Shown: one piece after another, positions 36,001-48,400 of the stretch
How the letters are laid out: each line of letters starts with the position of its first letter
Position numbering within the stretch: position 1 is the stretch's first letter
Source: Maea johnstoni
Taxonomy: Eukaryota; Annelida; Polychaeta; Spionida; Magelonidae
DNA: 64,000 nt
Direction of reading: 5' to 3'
NCBI GenBank assembly: GCA_963942565.1
Contig: OZ012699.1
Coordinates: 32,903,733-32,967,732, forward strand
The notes under the pieces: model-generated
The model's database searches: none
Seen by the model: the letters and a program-made list of their open reading frames with translations, nothing else
What the model was told of the DNA's origin: nothing
Position numbers and translations under genes: made by a program

Positions 36001-37101
36001 AAGTGATGAGGATTAGAGGTGCAAGTGTGGGCATAACAAAAAAGGTAACTGAATCAGAGAAATATCATGTGTTGCATATACATGATAGAGATCAAATGTA
36101 TAAATGTGTTGACATTGGGATCATCTATAAGGTTTATGACTATGTGTATCTGTTTCCTCGACCTTGAGAACCCAGGTATAGATGCCTTGTTTATTTAAAT
36201 CAAATCAATACTTCTTAAGTTATAGTGAAAAATGTGTTTTTGCATAACGGTGGCAGCTCATTTGCATATTTTACACTACTAAATTGCACAACGACTATAT
36301 GGATAGCTTGCTTATCTGCATTTCACTTGATTGAATGTCTATATAAAACATTCCATACAACATTTTGAGGTTGGATACTCCAAAGATGTGATTTTCATAA
36401 TTTCGCCACCTAATTAGCATAAATTAGCATATTTAGTGCAATTGCAGGAAGCATGGAATGGACTGTTCGTCCATATGTGGAGATTGCAAAGGTATATGCT
36501 GTGCCAATTCCACTCCAATTTAGATTGAAAGGGATGAGGATTAGAGGTACAAGTGTAGGTATAACAAAAAAGGTATCGTCAACTGAATCAGAGAAATATC
36601 ATAATGTGTTGCATGTACATGATAGAGATCAAATGTATAAATATGTTGACATTGGGATCATCTATAAGGTTTATGACTATGCTTATCTGTTTCCTTGACC
36701 TTGAGAACCCAGGTATAGATGCCTTGTATATTTAAATCAAATCATTACTTCTAAAGTAATAGTGAAAAATGTGTTTTTGCATAATGGCGACAGCTCATTT
36801 GCATATTTCACACTACTAAATTGCACAATGACCATATGGATAGCTTGCTTATCTGCATTTCACTTGATTGAATGTCTATATAAACCATTCCATACAACAT
36901 TTTGAGGTTAGATATCCCAAAGATGTGATTTTCATAATTTCGCCACCTAATTAGCATAAATTAGCATATTTTGACCCTTTCCGTTAACTTTAGAGACCGG
37001 GACTTTTAGTATGTTATTCCTGGGCCTTAAGTGTAATGAATGCAAATGAGAAACTTTCTGTTGCAATTTGTTTTGGGTCAAGCCCTAAGTTGACTGGACT
37101 A
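33008..37101. mobile_element. 4.1-kb foldback DNA transposon (Academ-like?)
   Basis: A 4094-bp insert with a 3-bp duplication CTG and terminal inverted repeats starting TAGTCCAGTCA. The empty site GACCTGTGATTATCG is seen in U3 and U6. The first and last 170 bp or so are near-complementary, and inverted similarity continues inward to about 35010 on the left and 35345 on the right, leaving about 335 bp unpaired. The right arm has an internal tandem duplication of about 530 bp (repeat starts near 35911 and 36440). The ATGCTAATTTATGCTAATTAGG motif recurs several times near both ends. Coding remnants lie in the centre. The 3-bp duplication plus an XPG-like motif suggest Academ, but this is not certain. 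It inserted after the array formed. Confidence 0.75.
35371..35476 (+). pseudogene. nuclease-like fragment with GCDTTS motif
   Basis: A short plus-strand reading contains HAILGCDTTSTVFGRGKA followed by VYLKK. The arrangement GCD..S..(F)GxGK resembles the GCDY..I.GIGPK loop of FEN1/XPG-type nucleases and a motif common in transposon proteins of invertebrates. A more damaged inverted copy of the same stretch lies in the left arm, at about 34880-34990 on the minus strand. The piece is far too short to work and is interrupted on both sides. Adjacent sequence (GRKRGFDVIPLRSP, near 35240-35280) may belong to the same lost protein. The family assignment is an inference. Confidence 0.45.
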
Positions 37102-39655
37102 CTGTGATTATCGTACGACATTTCGAAATGTCGCTGGATTCATAATATCTTCTTTTTTCTTAAGACTGGAATTTCACTTTTATTCTTCGGAACTAAACAA
37201 TAATTTCCGAAACATTTGGATGGGAGACGTGGGATATGATCTGACCATGGAATGCCAATGACAAATAATTTAACTTCTGATAAAACGTTCAACTTAGGGA
37301 TGCCTGTATCAGTTCTTTTGTTCTTAGAATTGTGTATATTTTGGATAAGACAAGTTATACTTTTTGGGACAAAACTAAAGAAAATGGAAAAAATAAATTG
37401 CTTGATAGAGACAAATTTGTGATTTTTGAAAACTGGCCATCTAAGAGAAAACGGCTGCCAAGGCGCACATTTTCATTTTTATTTTCCGCTCATTCTGATT
37501 TGTTTGTGAGCAAAAAATTAATTGCCAATGTTCATATAAAACGTAAATTTGCATGTAGTTCATGGAGTAGGTCCTCTTTCTGCTTGCGCAAACTATACTA
37601 TATCTTTTGCACAGCTTAAACTCGAATTAGAGGGGCTGAATTAAAAATGAATAACTTTTTCTCAAAAATGAACATAAATATAGGACAATTTATCACACAT
37701 AATTACACGTAATAAATTGTAAAAAAAAAATTAGTTCAGAGAATTCTTTTTTTATTTTTTCGATATATGTTCTTGCTCCGTAAATTTGCTTTCAACATAC
37801 AAAACGTGGGGGGTTTCCGAGTTACTTTTCTTGCAACAGAGCTACGAGTGGTAGGGTACGTGTTATGCTTTTCCGCAAATAAGATTGGCCATGTCCCGGG
37901 GCTACAATAGGGGAGTTCCCTTTGTCGGAGTCTCTACCCATATGGTCTCGGTGAACTAATTCCAAAGCTGACGGGTGAATTTCAGCTGTGGTATGACAAA
38001 AATGCTTGGCTAGCTCCAAAACTAGTCATCCTTTCACACCTAAAGTTGTTATTATTTTGATCAGAACATTCTCCTCTTTTAAATTAAGCCAAAAAAATTA
38101 GGGGTCATATCGTGATTTTTTTTTCTATGGGCCAACATAGGTCAGTGACAGATTGGCCCTCTGGTGGCCAAAGTCAGAAACGAGTCAGCATACAAACAAA
38201 CTCGATCACTTCCAGCTTGGTATTCATACGCCCGTGCAACAAACTTCACTTTATGGGCAAAAAACAAAAGCCCAGTCCCTACCCATTCCAAAAATACCAT
38301 ATTTGTTGAATAAAGTTGTATATATCTCCATTTATAGGCCTCAATCGTCCCTACCCCCAGTTTTAATAGGGACTATGCAATGGTACTACTCGGATGGATA
38401 CACCATTTAGTTCACCGAGACCATGTTAGCCAATTGTGTGCAGTCAGTGAAGACGTCAACTAAGGGTGTTTACGTTATGCTTAGGACTATTCAAGAAAGA
38501 AAAGATTAAAAGAGGGGGAAACCCAACAATGTCAAACCTCCACAAAATGATTTCTAGATCAACGATTTTGAATTAATTAACTTGAAGACCCCCCATCCTA
38601 ATGCCCATCCCCATCCTAATGTATTTCTCTCTACAATACCCAATCTGGAAAATTATGCAAGCAACACAATCAAATTGTAAACAAGTCTTTATTACATGAA
38701 CCAGAGAATTTGTCACCAATAGACTATAACAACACTGTGCAATTTCAATTTTGGCCACCGGTTCCATTTGCCTGGAATTGAAAACCATCTTAACCCTGTC
38801 ATATTGGTATTCATTGGAAAGCTCTCGCCGAGTAATCTCAGGTCAGTACACATATGCCAGAGTTTCAGTAATTTTTAACGTTTTTTTTCATCATTTTGCC
38901 CACCAGCAGGAAAAAGGTTAATACATTAATGCTCACAGCGACCAAAAGCAGCTGGACAAACTTGATGAACTCTTACAGCCAAAAGCAAAGTTGGAAAATT
39001 ACTTGAAGAGGATAAGTTATTCTTAAATCTCTCTTTCAAATATTTTGTAAAATATTTGCTTTGTTTAGACACTATGGGTACGCTGAATTGGGTTTTTAAC
39101 TCTTTTGAGTTCAAATTGTAAATTTCCCAACAAATGTCTGATGCCAAATTGCAGTGGGGATTTTTGGTTAAAATCCAGTACCAGATTGTTCATGTTTGAT
39201 AATCTTATAAAAGTTTGGTCCACCACAGTCATGCAAAATATCAAAATGAACCTTGAATAGAGCGCAATATTCAGACAGCCAACTGCCTAATTTTCACCAG
39301 CAATGTAGGCAGTCTTTTAGATTGCCAAGTCTGGCTCTTCTTTAAGCGAAATTGATTATCTCACACCCATATACACGTGCATGGTTCTCTCAGTTATGTG
39401 GCCACATACTCAGTTATGCGTGTGTGGCTTTAGAAGGGTTGATATTATTGTTATCAAACGTCATGAAGCAGAGAGCAAGGAGTATTTTAGAGGAAACATT
39501 TACAAATGGAAATATTTACAAATATACATTTACCACTTTTTCTCAATGGTGATGGAGCTAAGTTTAAAGTACTATTTTGTAGTAAATTAATTCAACACGT
39601 CCAATGTCTTATTATCAAGTCAACACAAATCGAACAATGGCATTCTCTCATTTAA

Positions 39656-41672
39656 AGGACAATTCCACCATGAATAAAACATGGGCTCAAATGGTGTCTT
39701 AGGGTATACTCTACTCAAATCCAAGACCCCACAACTACCCACCTTCATATAAGAAGTTTATTGGTGTTTAAAGTCATGATTTTCAAACAGGAAGTGGGTC
39801 TCTGGGGGCGGCCATTTTGAAGCCAGAAGATAAGAGAATAGTTGCACAAGATAGGCAGCTGTCATCAGCAGCCAGTACTAGCTGCTGGGAGTGTGGCTTC
39901 TTCTCAGCTTATATGTGTGTGGATTCACCATCTACATAATGGTCCAATACAAGGCTCATACCTCATTAACTAGTAATTGCTATTTAGAGTAGAATCATGC
40001 TAAGTATGACAATTACACTCCAAGTGTGACATCCACCTGTTTATATTCACTTGTCTATTGCAGACAATTAACTTGCTCTTTTTATCGTTGAGGTGATGTT
40101 AATAATGTTAATGATGATAGCAATTCATCTACAACTACTACTTTTGATGATAAAACCAATAATAATGATAATTTAAAATGTGATTATAATATGCACAGTA
40201 CAGCCATTCTGTGTCCCTAGCAATTTAGTGGTTTGATGCATTTTGTTGACTGATATTCAAATGAGTGTGAAATTCCTATGTTAAACAGTTTAGTGAGATG
40301 AACCAAATACATTGCGTCCTGTTTCCTCTGGTAGATGAAACTTGACAGAGATCAAATGACATATTTATTGAGTTTACATAGACACACTAGATTCTGCAAG
40401 TTTAAGATGTCACCTCTGAGTAAAATCCTTATCCTTCCCACCGCTCTCGACCACATTTAGATTAGATTTAAATTATTGTGTGTTTGTATTGAAATACATG
40501 GTACATGTAGTTGTGAATTGGCAGGAAATGGTAAGCTGGGTAGATATCAACAATTTCAAGCACTTCCCTGAATTGAAAACACCCCATGGGACTTCAGGTA
40601 CTCAGGAAACTTCAACACCATTATGTGGATTGCTATTACCATTGCAGGAAGTGAATCTGAGGAACTAACAATCAATCAGTCAGGTAATGCAATTGACCTG
40701 GCTAGTACTGTCAATCTAAGGAACACCTTAGGTTTGTAAGTCTAGTTTTGGAACTTTGGAATTATCAAGGGGAGTCATTTGATACTGACCTTTTCCAGCT
40801 GTCATACAAACAACCAAAATGAAGAGTAATATGACTCTGATGTGGGTGGTATAGAATAAATAATACACAAATTTGGGGGTCTAGCAGAAGCAAACAAATC
40901 CAAAACAAATATAAAGTGTACTTTTATCTCTCTCCCTTTGTTAGACATTTTATTGTACCCTCTAAATAAAGAAATGTCTTCCATGTCCAACAACTGGATG
41001 TAACAGATCTTACAGTTGTTTTTGTGCGCTTCTGGGCCCTTTCTTTTCTCTCTTGTTGAACATGGCTCTGTGTAGGTTTAAAACTAAATATTGTAGGCAC
41101 TGCATCAGGTTTCAGGTGTTTACGGATCCTAAATCCAAGATTTTCTTGTAGTTCAGTCTCAAAACAAGATTCCTCAAAATGTTCATGACATACTTTTTTG
41201 GCATTATCAAGAGTAGTTCTTCACTGTCCATCCTGTCCCAATGTTGAATAGCCATCTTGCTGCTAAATCCTTCTTTTCTGGTTTAATCTTTGGGTTAGGA
41301 AAGGAGAAGAAGAAAATTCCCTTTCCTCTCCCCTTGTCAGATCTGTTTTAGCATCCATATAAGCAGCACAAGTCACCATTTTCACAACATTGTTTGTTGT
41401 CTCATGTGTAAACTAGACAGGCTCTGGCAGCTCTGCATACAGGAAGTAGAGCGACTGTGACATCATGAACTAGCTGTCAGATGGATTCTGGCAGGGCATT
41501 GTGGGATACAATGGCACCCATGGTGTTCAGCTGGGATGGCTGGTTGGGGGTGGTAATTAAGTGCAATTTCACAGGTAGGGAAGCCAAACAGTATTCAGGT
41601 GAACAGGGACAGTAAAGTACACATATCAAAGTATGTTCTCAGCATATAATAGCCTGAAGGTGTAATTGTCCT
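39656..41672 (-). mobile_element. 2.0-kb TTAA element with THAP remnant (Kolobok-like)
   Basis: A 2017-bp insert flanked by TTAA (39652-39655, 41673-41676). U6 and U7 show the empty site CTCATTTAAGTGTTTC. The ends are inverted repeats AGGACAATTCCACC and AGGACAATTACACC. The minus strand encodes a decayed THAP domain near the right end (41085-41379). TTAA duplications together with a THAP-bearing transposase are known for the Kolobok superfamily, whereas THAP-bearing P elements make 8-bp duplications. The element is too short and too broken to be autonomous. Confidence 0.75.
41085..41379 (-). pseudogene. degenerate THAP zinc-finger domain
   Basis: Minus strand, beginning ATG at 41379 (MVTCAAYMDAK). 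Two segments match the THAP pattern in different frames: PEKKDLAARWLFNIGTGWTV, and then VCHEHFEESCFETELQ and KHLKPDAVPTIF. VC..HF..SCF and LK..AVPTIF are hallmark THAP motifs. The first cysteine pair is incomplete (TCAAY), and at least two frame changes and a stop interrupt it. THAP is a DNA-binding domain of transposases and of host proteins derived from them. Here it is a transposon remnant inside the TTAA element. Confidence 0.65.
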
Positions 41673-43294
41673 TTAAGTGTTTCTGACTGGAGTGTACACA
41701 TGATCCAACAACTTTGACCATAATTCATCAACTTGTAGTAATTTTCAAAAACAATTTAAAAAAAGATCATGAAACTCAACTTTAAAAACACCTTTCAATA
41801 AAAATATTTCTCAAACATCATGATATTTCCATGTGACAGGTCATGTGTATACTCTAGGGTTAACCCTTTCATGCCTGAAGGTCTCTTTGACCTGGAGTCC
41901 AAAATCCAAGTCTTTAATACCAAGTCTTTAACGAAATTAACACTAAAATATTTCGATGAGTTATTAGTTTATGTCTAGATATCATTACCCCAACAAATGA
42001 TTTAAAAGAACTGCTCATATTAGAGAGATATCCCCACAATAGTCAGCAACAGGGTCTTAGCCAGGATTTAGAAACTGGGTGCCCACAATTGGCAATTGTG
42101 AAATTTTTGGGCGTCCAAATTTTTAAGGGGGACCACAATATACTCAGATTCCAACCATAAACATGTACACATTTATCAAAACAAGGGATGGTATCCTTGT
42201 ACAATGTCATGGGAATTATATGGAGATGAAAAATATCAATCAAAGCTTGAGATTTACATTTTGAGAAATTCCTTTCAAATTTTTTTTGGTGTCCTGAGAA
42301 GAGCTTTTTAAGGGGTTGGGTGTCCGAAAAGACACCTAGACGCCCTGCTGGCTAAGACCATGGTCAGCAATTTGTGGTATTTCTGGGCATCAATTAACAG
42401 TTATACCTGCCAAACAAAAACAGCGGACAATTTCCTTGAAACCTTTCATATGACAAAATGTTAAGGAAATATGTGAAATGCAAAATGTTAATTAGATCAC
42501 TACTAAAACCCTCCTTTAACAAATAATTTGTATAAAAATGGTATGTAATTCTTAAGTTGTTTCCTAATGTATCGTAGAACCAAATATCAATTTGCAGGAA
42601 AACTCTTAAGCATAAATGTGACTAGGACCCTGTTAGAATATTGGGTATGTGGCCCTCTCTTTAAAATAGCTAAAATGTCCCAGTCTTGAGCAGATGCCTA
42701 CATAGAGTATACAAATATATAGTATACACATACTTCAACTCTGAGCCAATTAACCCTTCCAATGCTGAGACTACTTTTGTCCAAAGCACAAGAAAGCTAA
42801 TCACACTGGTATTCATTGGAAAGCTCTCGCTGAGTACTCTCAGATGAGTACCCATTTTCCAGGGTTTCAGTCATTTTCTAAGGATTATTGAAAACCATCT
42901 AAACCCTGTCATGTCGGTATTCATTGGAAAGCTCTCGCCGAGTACTCTCAGATGAGTACCCATTTGCCAGGGTTTCAGTCATTTTTCTGGTTTTCTGCAT
43001 CTTTTTGCATTGGCCAAATTAGCCACCAGCAGCATAACGGTGAGGGATGCAAGTTTACCCTTATGCTGCTGGCACCTAATTCGGCCAATAAAAAATGATG
43101 CAAAAAACCCTGAAAAATGACTGAAAACCTGGCACATGGGTACTCATATGAGAGTACTCAGAGCCATCTTTCAAATGAATACCAACATGAGAGGGTTTTA
43201 AAAGTTTTCAAAAATAATTGCGTCCTGGCGCTTTTGACAAAATTAGCCTCAGCATAGGAAGGGTAAAATTCTGATTAAATAAAGCACTAGATGT

Positions 43295-45424
43295 TTAGGT
43301 GTTTTCATTCATCATTTTGGTAATGACTTGTGCTGCAGCAGCTGTCATCTGGTAATTATCTGCAGTTTCCATCACGTGATCCTGGCCTCCACTGCCAGAT
43401 ATCACGTGTTCCACGACTGCTTCACTGGAGGGCACGGTGATGGAGTTGAATTCCTCAGGTAGGGACACGTGTGCCGCCGAGCCCTGATCCATATAAACTA
43501 CTGTGTCATTTCCCGATAAAGCCACAGAACCCAGGCTCCTGGACACTTGTGCTTGTTTGAATTTGTTGTGCGTGGCTTGTATTGGTTGCATATAGACAAT
43601 ATTCTCTCTGGAAGGTCCCATAAAAACTACATTCTGGTTTAATGCCACAGACGACTGCAATTTGGAATCTGCTGCAGCCTCAACTTTCTCCCATGGGCTC
43701 TTGAAGCTGAGATCGGAGCTTGAGATATTATCAATGTCCTTCAGGAGATCTGCGTGCAACACTGAATGATCTCGGAGCTCAGCCTTGGTGCAGAATCGTT
43801 CGTCGCATACGCTACAGGCGAAGATCTTCCCACCTTTGTGTACTTTCCGCATGTGCCTCTGAGTTATGTGCCACGCACGGAACTTTTTCCCACACACCAA
43901 GCAAGGGTATATACAATCATCTGTAGCACTTTTATGGCATGTCTGGTGCCGATTCAACGCATCCAAGACACGAAAGGCCTTACCGCAAACGTCACAAATG
44001 TATGGTTTCTCACCCGTGTGGATTCTTTCGTGTGTTAATTTCTGACTCCTCGATGTGAACTTTTGCTCGCAATAGGAGCAAGAGTAACGCCACGCCCCCG
44101 AGTGAGAGGTTTTGTGATACTTCAGCCCCGATTTGCTTGTGAACCGCTTCGGGCACTGGTCGCATTTGAACACGCTGATGCCCAAGTGCGATCTCTTGTG
44201 GCGGGTAAATTCTAGGTGACCATGACAAGTACCTCCGCAGATATTGCACACAAGTTCCTTGTGCTCGTTCTCGATGTGACTGTTAAGTTTCGCGACAGAA
44301 TTTCTCCGCCTTCCGCATATATAACATGGATAAACTGGCGTTGATTCTTCCGACTCATTGAGAGCTCTCACAGATGCATGATGATGTTTTATCTTGTGGC
44401 GTTTGACGCCCACTACATCTGCGTACATCTTAGTGCATAAATCACATTTAAAGAACCTTACCATTTTCCCGGGCTCTTTTTCCGACTCCTGCATAACGGA
44501 ATGAGTGTCGTTTAAATGTGACGTTCTTAAATTGCTATTGGGTAATACTTCTTTACATATCTGACACTCAACGGCAGAATTACGTGCATCCTTCTGTCGT
44601 AGGTTATGTGCAGATTGACGACAATGAGTTTTAAGGTCTTCAAATTTCTCGAAGTTCTTATTGCAAGTCTGACATGCATTATGGTATTTGTCCTTATGGC
44701 GTACAAGGTTGCTCACCTCCAAGCACATCTTAGTACAAAAATCGCATTTATAGAACCTCTCCATTTTCCCGGGTTCTTTGTTCGACTTCAGCATAACGGA
44801 ATGAGTGTCTTTTGAATGTAACAATCTCGTATAACGATTGGTAAATACTTGTTTACATATCCGACACCGTTCAGAAGGATCATTTGCGTCATGCTTTTTT
44901 GGATTGGTCTCTGGTTCTAAACCATAATCAAGGAATTCGTCATCATCAGCACCAGAGTCAGGAACTTCAGTTACCTCGAAAGTTTCACTTTTTGTAGACG
45001 ACTCTTGGACCTTCTCCGCCTTGTCACCCAATATTTTTGATCCACCATCCTTTCGGCCATCCAGAAGATACCTTATGGTTTCTACACCTTTCAACTTTCC
45101 TGTCTTGCAATCAGTGATTGTGCATCCACTTTCTGAACCAAAGGCCTCCTGCAACTGCCGATCATTCATGCCCTTCTGTGGTTTTGACTTCGGTGGCGTT
45201 TTGCTGACCGAAGCCGCTTTCTTTTGCAATAGGTTATGTGCCGATTGACGACAATGAGTTCTAAGGTCTTCAAAATTCTCAAAGTTTTCATTGCAAGTCT
45301 GACATGCATTATGATGGGTTTCCTTATGGCGTACGAGGTGCCCCAGGTGCGAGCACATCTTCGTACAAAAATCGCATTTATAGAACCTTACCATTTTGCC
45401 AGGTTCTTCTTTTGACTTCAGCAT
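43295..45424 (-). pseudogene. truncated C2H2 zinc-finger copy, U5
   Basis: 709 codons from ATG 45424-45422, two fewer than in U1-U4 because six bases are missing in the tail, so VVYMEHVISG reads VVEHVISG and one VVYM repeat is lost. The fingers match the U2-U4 copies, but the tail is of the other subtype (SSVALNQNVVFMGPS, QDHVMETADNYQ). The protein is identical to U6. Its unit carries the two large transposons, both outside this frame. Confidence 0.7.
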
Positions 45425-45429
45425 AGCAT

Positions 45430-48400
45430 TTCTTGTCTGTATCTTTTGTATTGTGCGAAATGCGTTCAATAAAGATACTACTGCATGTACTATTACCTCC
45501 CCTTTTCCTGTCGTTCTTTACAAATTGGTGACTAGCCATTATAGTAAAGAGTGGAGGCGATCGGATTACCGAGGAAAACATTGACTCTAGCACTGTTATA
45601 TTCTCGCATTCCCCTAGCAGGAGTCGAACCCTGGCTCATTTTGTGATAGATAGACCCCAAGGAAGCTGTGGTGTATGGGATATACCCAAGGTGTTACGAG
45701 GCGTAGCCGAGTAACCCCGAGGGTATCCCATACACCACAGCTTCCGAGGAGTCTATGTGGCTTGTACCACAGTTGACTGCCTTCCACCAATCACAGGCCG
45801 AGAAGAGTATACCCTTGGGTATCACCTTTGGTTTTAGGCAGCTTAGAGAACAAAGGCTTGAAAAGTGTGGGTTATGTCCTATAACCCTACACTTTTCGAG
45901 GCCTCTGATTGGTGGAAGGCAAGCAACTGTGGTACAACAGCCGTTAATACATTTGGTATCCCGCCAGGGACCACAGAATGTTCCTTATGCCCCACTCACG
46001 CCGGAGTCCCACTGTCGTACGATTTCAAAATCAGAAGGCCACACCCAACAATTTTACTTATCGTGCGACAAACGGATCCAAGTCCAGGTCCAAAAACGGA
46101 ATCGGAACCATCTTAAAAAGATGTTCTGCTGGTTTGCTATCCTGTTCCCAAATTAGTACCAATTTAGAAAAGTCGTAAGTCACATTCTTGACCTGTGATT
46201 ATCGTACGACATTTCGAAATGTCGCTGGATTCATAATATCTTCTTTTTTCTTAAGACTGGAATTTCACTTTTATTCTTCGGAACTAAACAATAATTTCCG
46301 AAACATTTGGATGGGAGACGTGGGATATGATCTGACCATGGAATGCCAATGACAAATAATTTAACTTCTGATAAAACGTTCAACTTAGGGATGCCTGTAT
46401 CAGTTCTTTTGTTCTTAGAATTGTGTATATTTTGGATAAGACAAGTTATACTTTTTGGGACAAAACTAAAGAAAATGGAAAAAATAAATTGCTTGATAGA
46501 GACAAATTTGTGATTTTTGAAAACTGGCCATCTAAGAGAAAACGGCTGCCAAGGCGCACATTTTCATTTTTATTTTCCGCTCATTCTGATTTGTTTGTGA
46601 GCAAAAAATTAATTGCCAATGTTCATATAAAACGTAAATTTGCATGTAGTTCATGGAGTAGGTCCTCTTTCTGCTTGCGCAAACTATACTATATCTTTTG
46701 CACAGCTTAAACTCGAATTAGAGGGGCTGAATTAAAAATGAATAACTTTTTCTCAAAAATGAACATAAATATAGGACAATTTATCACACATAATTACACG
46801 TAATAAATTGTAAAAAAAAAATTAGTTCAGAGAATTCTTTTTTTATTTTTTCGATATATGTTCTTGCTCCGTAAATTTGCTTTCAACATACAAAACGTGG
46901 GGGGTTTCCGAGTTACTTTTCTTGCAACAGAGCTACGAGTGGTAGGGTACGTGTTATGCTTTTCCGCAAATAAGATTGGCCATGTCCCGGGGCTACAATA
47001 GGGGAGTTCCCTTTGTCGGAGTCTCTACCCATATGGTCTCGGTGAACTAATTCCAAAGCTGACGGGTGAATTTCAGCTGTGGTATGACAAAAATGCTTGG
47101 CTAGCTCCAAAACTAGTCATCCTTTCACACCTAAAGTTGTTATTATTTTGATCAGAACATTCTCCTCTTTTAAATTAAGCCAAAAAAATTAGGGGTCATA
47201 TCGTGATTTTTTTTTCTATGGGCCAACATAGGTCAGAGTGACAGATTGGCCCTCTGGTGGCCAAAGTCAGAAACGAGTCAGCATACAAACAAACTCGATC
47301 ACTTCCAGCTTGGTATTCATACGCCCGTGCAACAAACTTCACTTTATGGGCAAAAAACAAAAGCCCAGTCCCTACCCATTCCAAAAATACCATATTTGTT
47401 GAATAAAGTTGTATATATCTCCATTTATAGGCCTCAATCGTCCCTACCCCCAGTTTTAATAGGGACTATGCAATGGTACTACTCGGATGGATACACCATT
47501 TAGTTCACCGAGACCATGTTAGCCAATTGTGTGCAGTCAGTGAAGACGTCAACTAAGGGTGTTTACGTTATGCTTAGGACTATTCAAGAAAGAAAAGATT
47601 AAAAGAGGGGGAAACCCAACAATGTCAAACCTCCACAAAATGATTTCTAGATCAACGATTTTGAATTAATTAACTTGAAGACCCCCCATCCTAATGCCCA
47701 TCCCCATCCTAATGTATTTCTCTCTACAATACCCAATCTGGAAAATTATGCAAGCAACACAATCAAATTGTAAACAAGTCTTTATTACATGAACCAGAGA
47801 ATTTGTCACCAATAGACTATAACAACACTGTGCAATTTCAATTTTGGCCACCGGTTCCATTTGCCTGGAATTGAAAACCATCTTAACCCTGTCATATTGG
47901 TATTCATTGGAAAGCTCTCGCCGAGTAATCTCAGGTCAGTACACATATGCCAGAGTTTCAGTAATTTTTAACGTTTTTTTTCATCATTTTGCCCACCAGC
48001 AGGAAAAAGGTTAATACATTAATGCTCACAGCGACCAAAAGCAGCTGGACAAACTTGATGAACTCTTACAGCCAAAAGCAAAGTTGGAAAATTACTTGAA
48101 GAGGATAAGTTATTCTTAAATCTCTCTTTCAAATATTTTGTAAAATATTTGCTTTGTTTAGACACTATGGGTACGCTGAATTGGGTTTTTAACTCTTTTG
48201 AGTTCAAATTGTAAATTTCCCAACAAATGTCTGATGCCAAATTGCAGTGGGGATTTTTGGTTAAAATCCAGTACCAGATTGTTCATGTTTGATAATCTTA
48301 TAAAAGTTTGGTCCACCACAGTCATGCAAAATATCAAAATGAACCTTGAATAGAGCGCAATATTCAGACAGCCAACTGCCTAATTTTCACCAGCAATGTA

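Larger units (their letters stand above)
32242..45429. repeat. tandem array unit U5, with two transposons
   Basis: 13188 bp. Removing the 4.1-kb foldback element and the 2.0-kb TTAA element with their target duplications leaves about 7.07 kb, the normal length. The left part matches U4. From about 38.4 kb on it matches U6 and the left of U7 (marker CCATGTTAGCCAATTG). It has a private 2-bp deletion near 38145 (GGTCAGTGACAG). Confidence 0.9.
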
